From assembly GCF_018332715.1 (NCBI RefSeq), contig NZ_BOQP01000039.1:1-64000 (forward strand): DNA of 64,000 nucleotides, read 5' to 3'. Within the stretch, counting starts at the first letter, position 1. Each line of letters begins with the position of its first letter. The DNA is from Winogradskya consettensis (GTDB taxonomy: Bacteria; Actinomycetota; Actinomycetes; Mycobacteriales; Micromonosporaceae). Positions 27,571-36,999 of the stretch are shown in pieces. The notes below the pieces were generated by a model. It was not told where the DNA came from. It saw only the letters and a program-made list of their open reading frames with translations, and did not search any database. A program made the position numbers and the translations under genes.

Positions 27571-28022
27571 CCGCCGGGCCCGGCGGGGCCGCCGTGGGGC
27601 TTCGGCTGATGAGTCATTCCGGATAAGCGATCGGAGGCTTCCGTGACTTGTAGCGGGTGTCGATCCAGTCGGCGAGGCCCGCGAGTCCGTGGTCTTTCGC
27701 CTGGCTGGCGCCGCCCATGCCGTCGTCGGCGTCATCGGCGACGGCGACGGCGAGCATCTGGGAAACGCTGCTAGCCGGTTGACTCGGGCAGGAAGGCGCG
27801 ATACTCCGACATGCAATGTCCTCGCACTCGCGCTCCCCGTGAGGACCTGGCAGCAATGAAAACCTGGATCGGATCGTCCGGGTGTTCTTTCCGAAAGGCG
27901 TCTCCCGATCACCGTGGAACCTGGCTATACCCGTACCAGGATCATGAATCGTTGCCGAAGTGGCCCTGTCCGCGAGGAGCGGCACGGTGAGGTGCCCGCG
28001 TAGCCATTAATCGCTAACGATT

Positions 28023-28053
28023 CAGGGCCCGCACCGAATCGGTGCGGGCCCTG
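28023..28053 (-). terminator. 15-bp perfect hairpin ending the glucanase operon
   Basis: CAGGGCCCGCACCGA and its exact complement, separated by one base (effective loop GAATC), begin 15 nt after the stop of the leftward gene at 28068. It is symmetric, so it may also stop rightward transcripts. Confidence 0.85.
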
Positions 28054-28067
28054 AGGTCGGGGGTGGG

Positions 28068-31000
28068 CTAGTTGCGGTTGATGGTGAAGGTTGAGGTGGT
28101 GTTTTCGATGTCGCGGTAGTTGTTGCTGAGCTGGAGGTTGGTGAAGGTGACCGAGCCGACTGCCGGGCCCTGGCCCGTTTCTGGCAGGGGGTTGGCGTAG
28201 AGGGCGAAGCCGGACTTGGCGTCGAACTGGTCGCCGCTCTTCTGGGCGCCGGTGATGGTCACGTTGGTGAAGACTGTGTCCTGGATGATGTTCTGGGGCT
28301 GGTTGCCGACGTAGTTCGTCTGGAACATGATGCCCGAGTAGGTGGGGTCGATGATGTCGACGTTGCTGACGCGGATGCCCTGGAAGATCTTCGAGGCGGA
28401 GAAGACCCAGATCGCCGGGAACACCTGGGAGCCCCAGAAGTGGCCGCCGGCTCGGACGATGGAGATGTTGTCGAAGACGGTGGGCGGGTTGGCGCCGAAA
28501 CCGTTCATCGGGTAGCCGAAGTCGAGCGAGCTGATGGTGATGCCCGAGTAGACCAGGGTGTCGGCGATGTAGATGTTGCGGAACGTGTTGGCGTAGCCGC
28601 CGTAGACCGCGATGCTTGCCGCGCGCCAGGTCAGGGTGGATGACAGGTTCGAGAAGACGTTGTTGATCTCGTCGCTGCCGCCCGCGTCGATTGCCGAGAA
28701 GAGCGCGAAGCTGTCGTCGCCGGTGGCTCGGGCGTCGTTGTTGTCGACGAGGTTGTCGGTGCTGCCGTTGGTCATGTTGACGCCGTCCGCGAACGTGTCG
28801 CGGATCCGGGAGTTCTTGATGACCATGTGATCGGTGTTGGCGCCCCAGTAGAGGCAGACCGTGTGCTCGGCCCAGATGTTGTCGATCGTCACGTTGGCGA
28901 CGTTGGCGAAGTCGAACACCTTGCCCGGGCCGTCCTGGCGGATCGTGTAGTTGCCGAAGAACGCGAAGTTGGCGAACGTCGAGCCGTTCGCGGTGGCCTC
29001 GGCGCGGAAGCCGGCGTCGGTCTCCGACTGGGTCTGCGGGGTGAAGAACCGGGTGTACCAGGGGCCGGCGCCGATGATCTGGACCGGCTTGCCGTACACC
29101 TGGAACTTGCTGGAGGTCTGGTAGTCACCCGCGGGCAGGTAGACACCGGTCTTGCTGCTGTCCATCCGGGCCGCGTCCAGCGCTGCCTGGACCGACGACT
29201 GGTCGAAGCCGGTCGGCACGACGTACGTCGACGGGTTCGGGTTGGCGACCGGCGCGACCTGCTCGGTGTTGATGAAGTCGATCGCGATGTTCCCCGTGTT
29301 GCCGCTGTCCTTCTGCAGCTTGATGACACTGCCCGCCGGGAACGAGCCGGTGAGCTTGATGTTGGCCTCGTCGTAGATGTGCCGCGGGCCGGTGCCGGAA
29401 TTCTGCGGCGCGGTCTCGTTGCCGTACAGCCATGCGTACTTCGAGTTGAGTGGCAGCGTCATGTTGACTGCATTGTTGACGTACACATTGATTGAGCTTG
29501 TCGTGTTGTCGGGGATGGAGAACCGCGCGACGATCGTGTTGGTCGCGGCCCGGGTCGTCCACTGCACATAGGCGCCCGTCGAGTTCAGCGTGACGGCCTT
29601 GCGCCCGGACGCCTCGCCGGCCAGGTCACCGACCGTGCGGTTCGGCCCGACGACCTGCGCGCCGCCGCCTGTCGTGCCGTCCTCGGCCTCGTACATGTCG
29701 TAGGGCATGTTCGCGCCGCGGCCCACGAAGAACGGCTTCTCGCTGGTGTTGTTGGCCTGCTTGACCGCCAGCTCGTTCGCGTCCACGGCGACAACCGTGC
29801 GGACGGTGTACTTACCGTTGACCGCCGGCCAGGTGCCGAGCGTGATGGAAGGCGAGGAGGCGCCGGCTGCGAGGGTGCCGGTCCAGGAACCGGTGAGCGT
29901 ACGCACAACCGTGCCGTTCGCGCCGATGACCGTGACCGTGACACCGTGCGAACCACCGGCCGTCGACGCCGTGCCCTGGTTCTTCAGCGTGACCGCGAAC
30001 GTGACGGTCTGACCGGCCGACGGGTTCGACGGCGACCAGCTCACCACCGACGCGACCAGGTCCGAGCTGGACACCGGGGACACCACGAGATTCGACGGGC
30101 TCGTGTACGCGTTGTTCGCGTCGTTCTGCTCGACGACCGTGTTCGCCTCGTCGACCTTGGCGCTCAGCACGTACGTGCCGGCGTTCTGCGCGCCGACGTT
30201 CGCGGTGACCGTGGCGGATGCGCCGGCGGCGAGTGCTCCTACGGTCGCGGTGCCGACTTTGGCCGTACCCAGATAGAAGTTGACGTTGCTCGAGGGGCTC
30301 GCAGCCGAGCCCGCGTTGCGCACCGTGGCCGACAGCGTGACCGCGTCGGTCTCGACCGGTGCGGACGGGGACGCCGTCAGGGCGGTGATGGTCAGGTCCG
30401 GGTTCGGCGCGGGCACGCCGATGACCTGGAACTCGGCGACCTGTCCGCTCGGCGCGCCACTGTTCGCGGTGAAGCTGAGCCGCACGTCGGCGGCGGTCGC
30501 GCTGACCGGGATCGTCACCGTGTTACCGCTCGCCGGGTTGAACGTGTACGTCGCCGAGCTCACCAGCGCCGTGTAGCCGGTCGCGCTCTGCTCGCGGCCG
30601 AGGACGGCGAACGTCTGGGTGCGCGTACCCCAATCGGTGCCTGGGTTGAGCTTGACCACGACCGAGCTGGTGGTGGCGTTCGCGCCGAGAGCAACCGTCA
30701 AGGTCGCCGGGTATGCGCTGCCTTCCCAGTACGTCGCGGTGTCGTTGTCGTTCGCATTGGCCGCGACGAACGTGAAGATGCTCGACGACGCGGTGACCGG
30801 CTTACCGACGGCGAGGTTCGTCCCGTCCGTGATCGTGCCCGTGCGCGTCACCGTGTTGCTCGCCGCGGACACGTTGCCGGCCGCGTCACGTGCTTTCACG
30901 TAGTAGGAGACGGTGACGTTCGCGGCCTGCGTGTCGGTGTAGGTGAGCGCGTTGACCGTCGTGGCCAGCGAACCGTTGCGCCAGATCTCGTACCCGGTGA

Positions 31001-31898
31001 CACCGGTGTTGTCCGACGACGCACCCCACGCGAGGCGGATCTGCCCGGTCGCCGGCTGGGTGTACGACAACGTGCCCGGCGTGGTCGGTGCGGTGGTGTC
31101 ACCACCTTGACCGGTACGCGTGACCGTGTTGCTGTTCGCCGACGAGTTCCCGGCGGCGTCCTTCGCGCGCACGTAGTACTGCACGGTCGCGCTGTCCGGC
31201 TGGTTGTCGAGATAGGTCAGCGCGTTGACCGTGGAGAGCAGCGATCCGTTCGCGTAGATCTCGTAGCCGGTGACGCCCACGTTGTCGGTCGACGCGGTCC
31301 AGGTCAGGCGGATCTGCCCGCTCGCCGGCTGGGTGTAGGCGAGGTTGCCGGGCGTGGTCGGTGCCTGGGTGTCGCCGGTGGCCGGGCCGTAGACCTCGAG
31401 CTCGGAGATCTGACCGGCGGGCCAGCCGGTGTTGCCGGTGACGTTCAGGCGTACGTAACGCGTGGTTGCCGCGCCGAAGTCGATGGTCACGGTGTTGCCG
31501 GTCGCCGGGTTGAACGTGTAGCCGGCGCTCGCCTTCAGGTCGGCGAAGTTCGAGCCCGTGGTGCTGCCCTGCACGGCGAGGGTCTCGGTACGGGTCGACC
31601 AGGCGGTTGCCGGGGGGAGTCTGAGGATGACCTGGTTGACGCTGACCGACGTGCCGAGGTCGACCTGCAGCCACTGGGGGAAGGCGTTGTTGGCGCTCTC
31701 CCAGTAGGTGCTCGCGTTGCCGTCGCCCGCGTTGCCGGAGGTGTAGACGTCGGAGACGCTGCTCGCGGAGAACGTCTTGCCCGCCGCGAGATTGGGGCCG
31801 GCCGCGTGGGCTGGGGTGGTGGGGGATATGAGCTGGAGGCCGACGGTGACGAGGGCGGCTGAGGTTGCCGCGGCGACAAATCTCCTGAATTTGGACAT
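28068..31898 (-). CDS. secreted multidomain beta-helix glycosidase, GH87-like (alpha-1,3-glucanase candidate)
   Basis: Encodes 1276 residues. A Sec signal peptide (1-33, ending AHA-AG) is followed by a discoidin/F5-8C domain (about 35-172), two duplicated FN3 domains (178-262, 268-354), a second discoidin-like domain (358-495), two CARDB-like domains (500-605, 612-722), a CBM6/35-like module (732-880) and a right-handed beta-helix (890-1276). Asp1038 in ADGVN and Asp1061/Asp1062 in GDD reproduce the D-x22-DD spacing I recall for GH87 alpha-1,3-glucanases. Secreted; should bind and cut insoluble alpha-glucan. Last gene of the operon. Other beta-helix families (GH28, GH55) are less likely. Confidence 0.75.
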   Translation of the reverse strand: MSKFRRFVAAATSAALVTVGLQLISPTTPAHAAGPNLAAGKTFSASSVSDVYTSGNAGDGNASTYWESANNAFPQWLQVDLGTSVSVNQVILRLPPATAWSTRTETLAVQGSTTGSNFADLKASAGYTFNPATGNTVTIDFGAATTRYVRLNVTGNTGWPAGQISELEVYGPATGDTQAPTTPGNLAYTQPASGQIRLTWTASTDNVGVTGYEIYANGSLLSTVNALTYLDNQPDSATVQYYVRAKDAAGNSSANSNTVTRTGQGGDTTAPTTPGTLSYTQPATGQIRLAWGASSDNTGVTGYEIWRNGSLATTVNALTYTDTQAANVTVSYYVKARDAAGNVSAASNTVTRTGTITDGTNLAVGKPVTASSSIFTFVAANANDNDTATYWEGSAYPATLTVALGANATTSSVVVKLNPGTDWGTRTQTFAVLGREQSATGYTALVSSATYTFNPASGNTVTIPVSATAADVRLSFTANSGAPSGQVAEFQVIGVPAPNPDLTITALTASPSAPVETDAVTLSATVRNAGSAASPSSNVNFYLGTAKVGTATVGALAAGASATVTANVGAQNAGTYVLSAKVDEANTVVEQNDANNAYTSPSNLVVSPVSSSDLVASVVSWSPSNPSAGQTVTFAVTLKNQGTASTAGGSHGVTVTVIGANGTVVRTLTGSWTGTLAAGASSPSITLGTWPAVNGKYTVRTVVAVDANELAVKQANNTSEKPFFVGRGANMPYDMYEAEDGTTGGGAQVVGPNRTVGDLAGEASGRKAVTLNSTGAYVQWTTRAATNTIVARFSIPDNTTSSINVYVNNAVNMTLPLNSKYAWLYGNETAPQNSGTGPRHIYDEANIKLTGSFPAGSVIKLQKDSGNTGNIAIDFINTEQVAPVANPNPSTYVVPTGFDQSSVQAALDAARMDSSKTGVYLPAGDYQTSSKFQVYGKPVQIIGAGPWYTRFFTPQTQSETDAGFRAEATANGSTFANFAFFGNYTIRQDGPGKVFDFANVANVTIDNIWAEHTVCLYWGANTDHMVIKNSRIRDTFADGVNMTNGSTDNLVDNNDARATGDDSFALFSAIDAGGSDEINNVFSNLSSTLTWRAASIAVYGGYANTFRNIYIADTLVYSGITISSLDFGYPMNGFGANPPTVFDNISIVRAGGHFWGSQVFPAIWVFSASKIFQGIRVSNVDIIDPTYSGIMFQTNYVGNQPQNIIQDTVFTNVTITGAQKSGDQFDAKSGFALYANPLPETGQGPAVGSVTFTNLQLSNNYRDIENTTSTFTINRN

Positions 31899-31976
31899 GG
31901 GGGAGCGCCTTCTTCCATGAGGGCGGTTAAAAAACGGGGAGGGCCGCGATCGGTGGACGCTGCCCTCCCCGGGTCG

Positions 31977-32087
31977 TGCGAACGAGGCGGACGTGCTGCC
32001 CCGCGTCTTGCTACGAGACAGCCCTGCTGTCTCGGGCCCTGCGAACGAGGCGGACCTGCTGCCTCGGTTTTGCGAACGAGGCGGACC
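31977..32087. repeat. 31-nt-type repeat between the two glucanase genes
   Basis: TGCGAACGAGGCGGAC is repeated at 31977, 32040 and 32071 (steps of 63 and 31 nt, i.e. about two and one units). The last copy ends at the stop of the upstream gene. The 189-nt gap has no other clear signal apart from the ribosome binding site region GAAGAAGG before 31898. Confidence 0.75.
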
Positions 32088-34394
32088 TCAGGAGGTGTAG
32101 ACCTCGAATTCGGAGACCTGGCCGGCGGGCCAGCCGGTGTTGCCGGTGAAGGTCAGGCGGAGGTAGCGCTGGTTGGTGGCCGTGAAGGAGACCGTGGCGG
32201 TGTTGCCCGTGGCCGGGTTGAACGTGTAGCCGGCGGAGGCCTTGACGGTTGAGTAGCTCGAGCCGTCGGTGGAGCCGAGCACCGAGAGCGTCTGGGTGCG
32301 GGTGGCCCACGCGGTTGCGGGTGGGAGCTTGAGCACGATCCGCGACACCTGGCGGTTCTGGCCGAGGTCGACCGTGAGCGACTGGGGGAAGGCGTTGTTC
32401 GGGCTTTCCCAGTAGGTGTTGGCGTTGCCGTCGACTGCGTTGCCCGGTCCGTACACATCGGCTTGGCCTGTGGCAGTTGCCGGCCGGTTGAGAGCGAGGT
32501 TGCCGGTGGCAGGAGGGGGCGTAGTAGGCGGAGTTGTAGTGGGAGGCGTTGTGGTGGGAGGCGTTGTGGGGGTGGTGTTCCACACGGGCGTTGGCCAGGG
32601 GCCGCAGAAGGGCGGGTCGGCGTACCAGCCGGTGTTGGTGCCGGTGCGGGTGATCTGGAAGCCGGCACCGACGCAGTTGTGGATCGGGTTGGGCTGTGCG
32701 ATGCCGCTGGCCCGGACGTTGTTGAAGCTGACCTGGCTGTTGGCCTGGACCTGCAGCGCGTACGTTCCGGCGCCCTGGATGTTGACGTTGTCGAGGTGGA
32801 TGCCGTTGGTCTGGCCCTCGATCCACATCAGGGCGGCGTACGAGCTGTCGATGATGTCCGTGTCGGTGATGTTGATGGTGGGGTTCTGGAACGCCTCGTT
32901 GAGCGCGGAGAACCAGATCGCCCCGACGCCGAAGTTCCAGTTGTAGTCGGAGTTGCCGGCCCGGATGAGCGTGTTGCGTGCCAGCGTCCACGTGCCCTGA
33001 ACGCCGGTCTGCCCGTTGACGCCGGGGTAGCGGTTGGCGACGTGGATGCCGCCGCCGTTGGTGACGGTGTCTGTCACCACGTTGTCGGTCATCACGATGT
33101 CGCGGCCGCCGTAGCTGACGATGTTGTTCGCCAGGATCGGCGCGACGACCGTGTTGTGGGTGAAGGAGTTCGCGACGTTCGGCGTGTTCTCCGCCCACAT
33201 CGCGAGGCCGTCGTCGCCGGTGTTGCGGACGAACGTGTTGGTGACCGTGGAGTTGGTGACGCCGATGTGGAAGTTCACGCCGTCCGCGGTCTGGTCCAGG
33301 ATGCGGCTGTTGCGGATGGTGAAGCGGTCCATCGGGCCGTCCATCCACGCGCCGACCTTGGTGTGCTGCATCCACACGTTGTCGATGACCGAGTTGCTCA
33401 TCGCCCCGCCGAACGCGTTGACCTGGTCGTCGTCGTTGCGTTCGCGGATGTCGCCGATGACCGCGAGGTCCTTGACGGTGACGTTCTGGCTCGGGCCGCC
33501 GCTGCCGTTGTACTTGCCGTAGATGCCGGCGGCGAGGTTGCGCTGGGTGGGGTGCCGCCCGCCGAGCACGGTGTACCAGGGCCCGGCCCCGGCGAGCGTG
33601 ACCCGGTCGACGATCACGTGACTGTAGAGCGTGTAGTTGCCCTGCGGGATGTAGACGACGCGGCCTTGCGCCGAGCCGGCGTTCACGGCGGCTTGCAAGC
33701 GCGCCGTGGAGTCGGTGGCGCCACTCGGATCCGCGCCGTAGTCGGCCACCACGTCGATCGCGCCCGCGGGTTTGGGAAGAGCCGCCGGCACGTTCTCGAA
33801 GTCGGCCAGGTCGATCGTGAAGCTCGGCGCCTGCGCGGTCGACGCGACCTGGATCCGGACCTTCGTCCCGGCCGCGTACGTCGTGCCGAACAGCGTCCGG
33901 GCCTCGTCGTAGAAGTGGTGCGGGTTGGTGTCACCCGGGTTGTTGTTGAACGGGTAACCGCCGTAGTACCAGCCGTACTTCGAGGTGACCGGTACCGACT
34001 TGACCAGGGTGCCGTTGGCCCGCACGTCGAGCGCCGCGTCGAGGCCCGCGCCGCCGTTGCCGTCCGGGATGCTGTAGCGGAAGGTGACCGCGTTGGCGGG
34101 TTTGGTCAGGGTGAACTCGACGTATTCGCCGGTGGCGTCGAGGGTGACGGCCTCGCGGCCGGATGCCTCCGAGGACAGCTGACCGTAGTAGCGGCTCGTT
34201 CCGGTCTTGGTGCCGTTGGTCGCGGCGTTCTCCGCTTCCTGTTCGGTGAACGGGACGGTGGCACCGCGGCCGGGGACGTCGAAGGGGGAGAGACCGGCGG
34301 CCAGCGCGGGGGCTGCTGACCACGTGACTATCGCTGTTGCCGAGGCCGCCACTGTCGCGGCGGCCGCCAGCACGGCGAGCGTTCTCTTGGCCAT
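32088..34394 (-). CDS. secreted GH87-like beta-helix glycosidase with C-terminal discoidin domain
   Basis: Encodes 768 residues. Signal peptide at 1-33 (ends ALA-AG), then a CBM6/35-like module (about 45-205), beta-helix catalytic domain (about 210-600), a Thr/Pro linker (606-628) and a discoidin domain (631-768). Catalytic candidates Asp371 (ADGVN) and Asp394/Asp395 (TGDD) have the same D-x22-DD spacing as the neighbour. The CBM and discoidin modules closely resemble those of the 1276-residue protein but are ordered differently. It follows the alpha-glucosidase gene by 18 nt in the same operon. Predicted to degrade alpha-1,3-glucan outside the cell. Confidence 0.77.
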   Translation of the reverse strand: MAKRTLAVLAAAATVAASATAIVTWSAAPALAAGLSPFDVPGRGATVPFTEQEAENAATNGTKTGTSRYYGQLSSEASGREAVTLDATGEYVEFTLTKPANAVTFRYSIPDGNGGAGLDAALDVRANGTLVKSVPVTSKYGWYYGGYPFNNNPGDTNPHHFYDEARTLFGTTYAAGTKVRIQVASTAQAPSFTIDLADFENVPAALPKPAGAIDVVADYGADPSGATDSTARLQAAVNAGSAQGRVVYIPQGNYTLYSHVIVDRVTLAGAGPWYTVLGGRHPTQRNLAAGIYGKYNGSGGPSQNVTVKDLAVIGDIRERNDDDQVNAFGGAMSNSVIDNVWMQHTKVGAWMDGPMDRFTIRNSRILDQTADGVNFHIGVTNSTVTNTFVRNTGDDGLAMWAENTPNVANSFTHNTVVAPILANNIVSYGGRDIVMTDNVVTDTVTNGGGIHVANRYPGVNGQTGVQGTWTLARNTLIRAGNSDYNWNFGVGAIWFSALNEAFQNPTINITDTDIIDSSYAALMWIEGQTNGIHLDNVNIQGAGTYALQVQANSQVSFNNVRASGIAQPNPIHNCVGAGFQITRTGTNTGWYADPPFCGPWPTPVWNTTPTTPPTTTPPTTTPPTTPPPATGNLALNRPATATGQADVYGPGNAVDGNANTYWESPNNAFPQSLTVDLGQNRQVSRIVLKLPPATAWATRTQTLSVLGSTDGSSYSTVKASAGYTFNPATGNTATVSFTATNQRYLRLTFTGNTGWPAGQVSEFEVYTS

Positions 34395-34412
34395 GGGGAT
34401 CCCTTTCTGGTG

Positions 34413-36008
34413 TTACAAGCGCAGCCAGACGGCGGTGTCCTGGGGGAGAAGCCCGCCGTCGAGGGGACTGCTGAGGAGAAGGACGGATTCGTGCTCCGGC
34501 AGCGCTACGGCTTCCGGCGACATGTTCAGGACACAGGCAAAACCTGGGCCCCTGGTGTACGCGAGGGCTCCCGCCCCACGCGCGATCCACTCCAGGTGCG
34601 GTGTGTGAAGTCCCTTTTCGAGACGACGCAGGGCGATCGCCGAGCGGTAGAGCTCCAGCATCGAGCTGGGGTCCCCGGTCTGCGCCTGCACCGTGCGGTC
34701 CTTCCACTCGGCGGGCTGGGGAAGCCAGGGTTCGCCCGTGGTGAAACCGAACGGCGGCGAGTCACCGCTCCACGGCAGCGGCACCCGGCAGCCGTCGCGG
34801 GAGTGGCCGCGGCGGGCGTACATCGGGTCCTGCATCCGGTCGACCGGGATGTTCTCGTTCTCCCAGAGGCCCAACTCCTCGCCCTGGTAGACGTAGGTCG
34901 AGCCGGGGAGCGACAGGGAGAGCAGTGCGGCGGCGCGGGCCCGGCGGGTGCCCAGTTCGAGGTCGACCGGGGTGCCGTCGAGGTTGTTCTCGAAGCTGAA
35001 CGTGGTGGTGACGCGGCCGTAGCGGGTGACGTGGCGGGTCACGTCGTGGTTGGACAGGACCCAGGTGGCCGGCGCTCCGACCGTACGGTGCGCATTGAGG
35101 GTGCGATCCACGCACTCGCGCATCAGCTCCGGATCCCAGGCACAGCCGAGGAAGTCGAAGTTGAACGCGGCGTGCAGTTCGTCGGGGCGCAGGTAGTTGG
35201 CGAACCGCTCCACCTCGGGCATCCACACCTCGCCGATCAGCGCGCGGTCCGGATATTCGTCGGCGACGCGGCGCCAGGCGCGGTACACGTCGTGCACCTC
35301 GTCGAGATCGTGGAACGGGTGCGGCTGCCCGTCGACGACCGGGGCGAGGTCGCGGTCCTTGAACAGCAGCGCTGCCGAGTCGATCCGGATGCCGTCGACA
35401 CCGCGGTCGAACCAGAACCGCAGGATGTCCTCGAACTCGGCTCGCACGGCGGGGTGGTCCCAGTTCAGGTCCGGCTGCTCCGGCGTGAACAGGTGCAGAT
35501 ACCAGGCGCCGTCGGGCGTACGCGTCCACGTGCTCCCGCCGAACTCGCCGACCCAGTCGGTGGGCATCTCGTCACCGTTCTCGCCGCGCCCCGGGCGGAA
35601 CCAGAACAGCTCCCGCTCGGGGGCGGCCGGGTCGGCGAGTGCCTTCTTGAACCAGACGTGCTCGCTGGAGATGTGGTTCGGGACGATGTCCACGATCATC
35701 CGGATGCCGGCCTCGTGCGCCTCGGCGATCAGCGCCTCCGCGTCGGCGAGCGTGCCGAACGCCGGGTCGATGTCGCGGAAGTCCGCCACGTCGTACCCCG
35801 CGTCGGCCATCGGCGACGGGTACCACGGGCTCATCCAGATCGCGTCGACGCCGAGGGCGGCCAGGTGGCCCAGGTGGCCGCGGATCCCGTCGAGGTCCCC
35901 GACGCCGTCGCCGTTCCCGTCGGCGTAGCTGCGCGGGTAGACCTGGTAGATGACGGCGTCACGCCACCATTTCGGGTCGGCAATAGCCACAGTGACCTGC
36001 TTTCTCAT
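34413..36008 (-). CDS. GH13 alpha-glucosidase
   Basis: Encodes 531 residues, cytosolic (no signal peptide). The (beta/alpha)8 GH13 motifs are complete: 'VDIVPNH' (106-112), nucleophile Asp210 in GIRIDSA, acid/base Glu260 in IGEVW and Asp322 in SNHD. 'DGNGDGVGDLDGI' near the N-terminus is the calcium-type loop of oligo-glucosidases. It lies 11 nt after the second permease gene and before the GH87-like genes, so it probably hydrolyses imported alpha-linked oligosaccharides to glucose. ATG chosen at 36008 (MRKQVTV). Confidence 0.92.
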   Translation of the reverse strand: MRKQVTVAIADPKWWRDAVIYQVYPRSYADGNGDGVGDLDGIRGHLGHLAALGVDAIWMSPWYPSPMADAGYDVADFRDIDPAFGTLADAEALIAEAHEAGIRMIVDIVPNHISSEHVWFKKALADPAAPERELFWFRPGRGENGDEMPTDWVGEFGGSTWTRTPDGAWYLHLFTPEQPDLNWDHPAVRAEFEDILRFWFDRGVDGIRIDSAALLFKDRDLAPVVDGQPHPFHDLDEVHDVYRAWRRVADEYPDRALIGEVWMPEVERFANYLRPDELHAAFNFDFLGCAWDPELMRECVDRTLNAHRTVGAPATWVLSNHDVTRHVTRYGRVTTTFSFENNLDGTPVDLELGTRRARAAALLSLSLPGSTYVYQGEELGLWENENIPVDRMQDPMYARRGHSRDGCRVPLPWSGDSPPFGFTTGEPWLPQPAEWKDRTVQAQTGDPSSMLELYRSAIALRRLEKGLHTPHLEWIARGAGALAYTRGPGFACVLNMSPEAVALPEHESVLLLSSPLDGGLLPQDTAVWLRL

Positions 36009-36019
36009 GATGGTTCGTC

Positions 36020-36988
36020 TCAGCCCTTCAACGAGCCCGAGCCGAGGCCGCCGATGATGCTGCGCTGGAAGATCAGGAAGACCACGATCATCGGGAGGCT
36101 GGCGATCGCCAGGCCGGCCATGAACTCCGTCGGTGGCACCTGGCTCGTGTTGGCCAGCCGGGCCAGCGCCACGCTCAGCGTCTGGTTGTCCGGGTCCTGG
36201 AGCACGACCAGCGGCCAGAGGAAGTCCTTCCACAGCGCGACGATGATGAAGATCGAGACCACCCCGAGCACCGGGCGGGACAGCGGCAGGACGATCGACC
36301 ACAACTGGCGCAGCTTGCCGGCGCCGTCGATGGCGGCCGCGTCCAGCAGGTCGTTCGGGATCTGGTCGAAGAACCGCTTGAGCACGTACACGTTGAACGC
36401 GTTGGCGGCGGCCGGGAGCCACAGTGCCCACGGTGTGTTCAGCAGGTTGATGTGCACCAGCGGCAGGTCGGCAACCGTGAGGTACGCCGGGACCAGCAGC
36501 GCCGTCGGTGGCAGCATCAGGCTCGCGAGCATGCCGCCCAGCACGATCTTGCCGAAGATGGGCTTGAGCTTGCTGAGCGCGTACGCCACCCCCACGTCGA
36601 CCAGCAGCGAGATGATCCAGCCGCCGAACGCGTAGAACACGGTGTTCGTGAAGTACTTCGCGATCTGCATGTTGTTCCACGCGGTCACGTACGTGCCGGG
36701 GTGGAACGACTCCGGGATCAGCGTCGGCGTGCTGCGGGCGAACTCCGCCGGCGACTTCACCGCACCGCTGACCATCCAGTAGAGCGGGAACAGGAACACC
36801 AGCGTGAAGACCAGCAGGGTCAGCCCGAGCACGACAAAATACAGCGTGCGGTGCCGCCGAAGATCAACGACCGAGATCAGGGTCCGGCTGGCAGGTCCGC
36901 TCGCGGCCGTCCTGCGCCTTCTTTTCGATGCGACGGGTACGCCCGGAGCGCCGTCGACAGGAACTTTTGGTGGTGCAGTCAGAGTCAT
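36020..36988 (-). CDS. ABC sugar transporter permease (MalG/CUT1 type)
   Basis: Encodes 322 residues. After a long basic N-terminus there are six membrane helices from about residue 48. The EAA loop reads 'DAAAIDGAGKLRQLWSIVLP', the site contacting the ATPase. No ATPase gene is in the operon, so a shared MsiK-type ATPase encoded elsewhere is expected, as is common in actinobacteria. It follows the first permease by 11 nt. Confidence 0.92.
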   Translation of the reverse strand: MTLTAPPKVPVDGAPGVPVASKRRRRTAASGPASRTLISVVDLRRHRTLYFVVLGLTLLVFTLVFLFPLYWMVSGAVKSPAEFARSTPTLIPESFHPGTYVTAWNNMQIAKYFTNTVFYAFGGWIISLLVDVGVAYALSKLKPIFGKIVLGGMLASLMLPPTALLVPAYLTVADLPLVHINLLNTPWALWLPAAANAFNVYVLKRFFDQIPNDLLDAAAIDGAGKLRQLWSIVLPLSRPVLGVVSIFIIVALWKDFLWPLVVLQDPDNQTLSVALARLANTSQVPPTEFMAGLAIASLPMIVVFLIFQRSIIGGLGSGSLKG

Positions 36989-36999
36989 CGGCTGTTTCC

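Larger units (their letters stand above)
26968..28022. other. about 1.05 kb without a supported gene: minisatellites and probable gene debris
   Basis: The stretch holds two GC-rich tandem arrays (26983-27140 and 27435-27570). Between them, 27215-27420 reads in one frame as a plausible but startless peptide ('HHVAAILMAATGELLHAGH', 'HAWPTVAIGGISGVASAA'). On the minus strand a 47-codon ORF at 27614-27757 ends 'LADWIDTRYKSRKPPIAYPE'. Neither has a family match I recognise or a ribosome binding site. I read them as remnants. The last part, about 27760-28020, shows nothing definable. Confidence 0.55.

Noticed and set aside
27275..27646. Open reading frames through the 13-nt array on both strands with repeated RDTSARHV or GRVARTCRADVS
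   Set aside because: The 13-nt period makes every frame open and repetitive; there is no ribosome binding site or family signal. Only the unique segment before the array is noted, as possible debris.
28068..34394. Pectate lyase or GH28 polygalacturonase identity for the beta-helix proteins
   Set aside because: The NTD-DD-GHG motif series of GH28 and the lyase Arg/Lys pattern are not visible, while the D-x22-DD pattern and discoidin/CBM context fit GH87 better. Not fully excluded.
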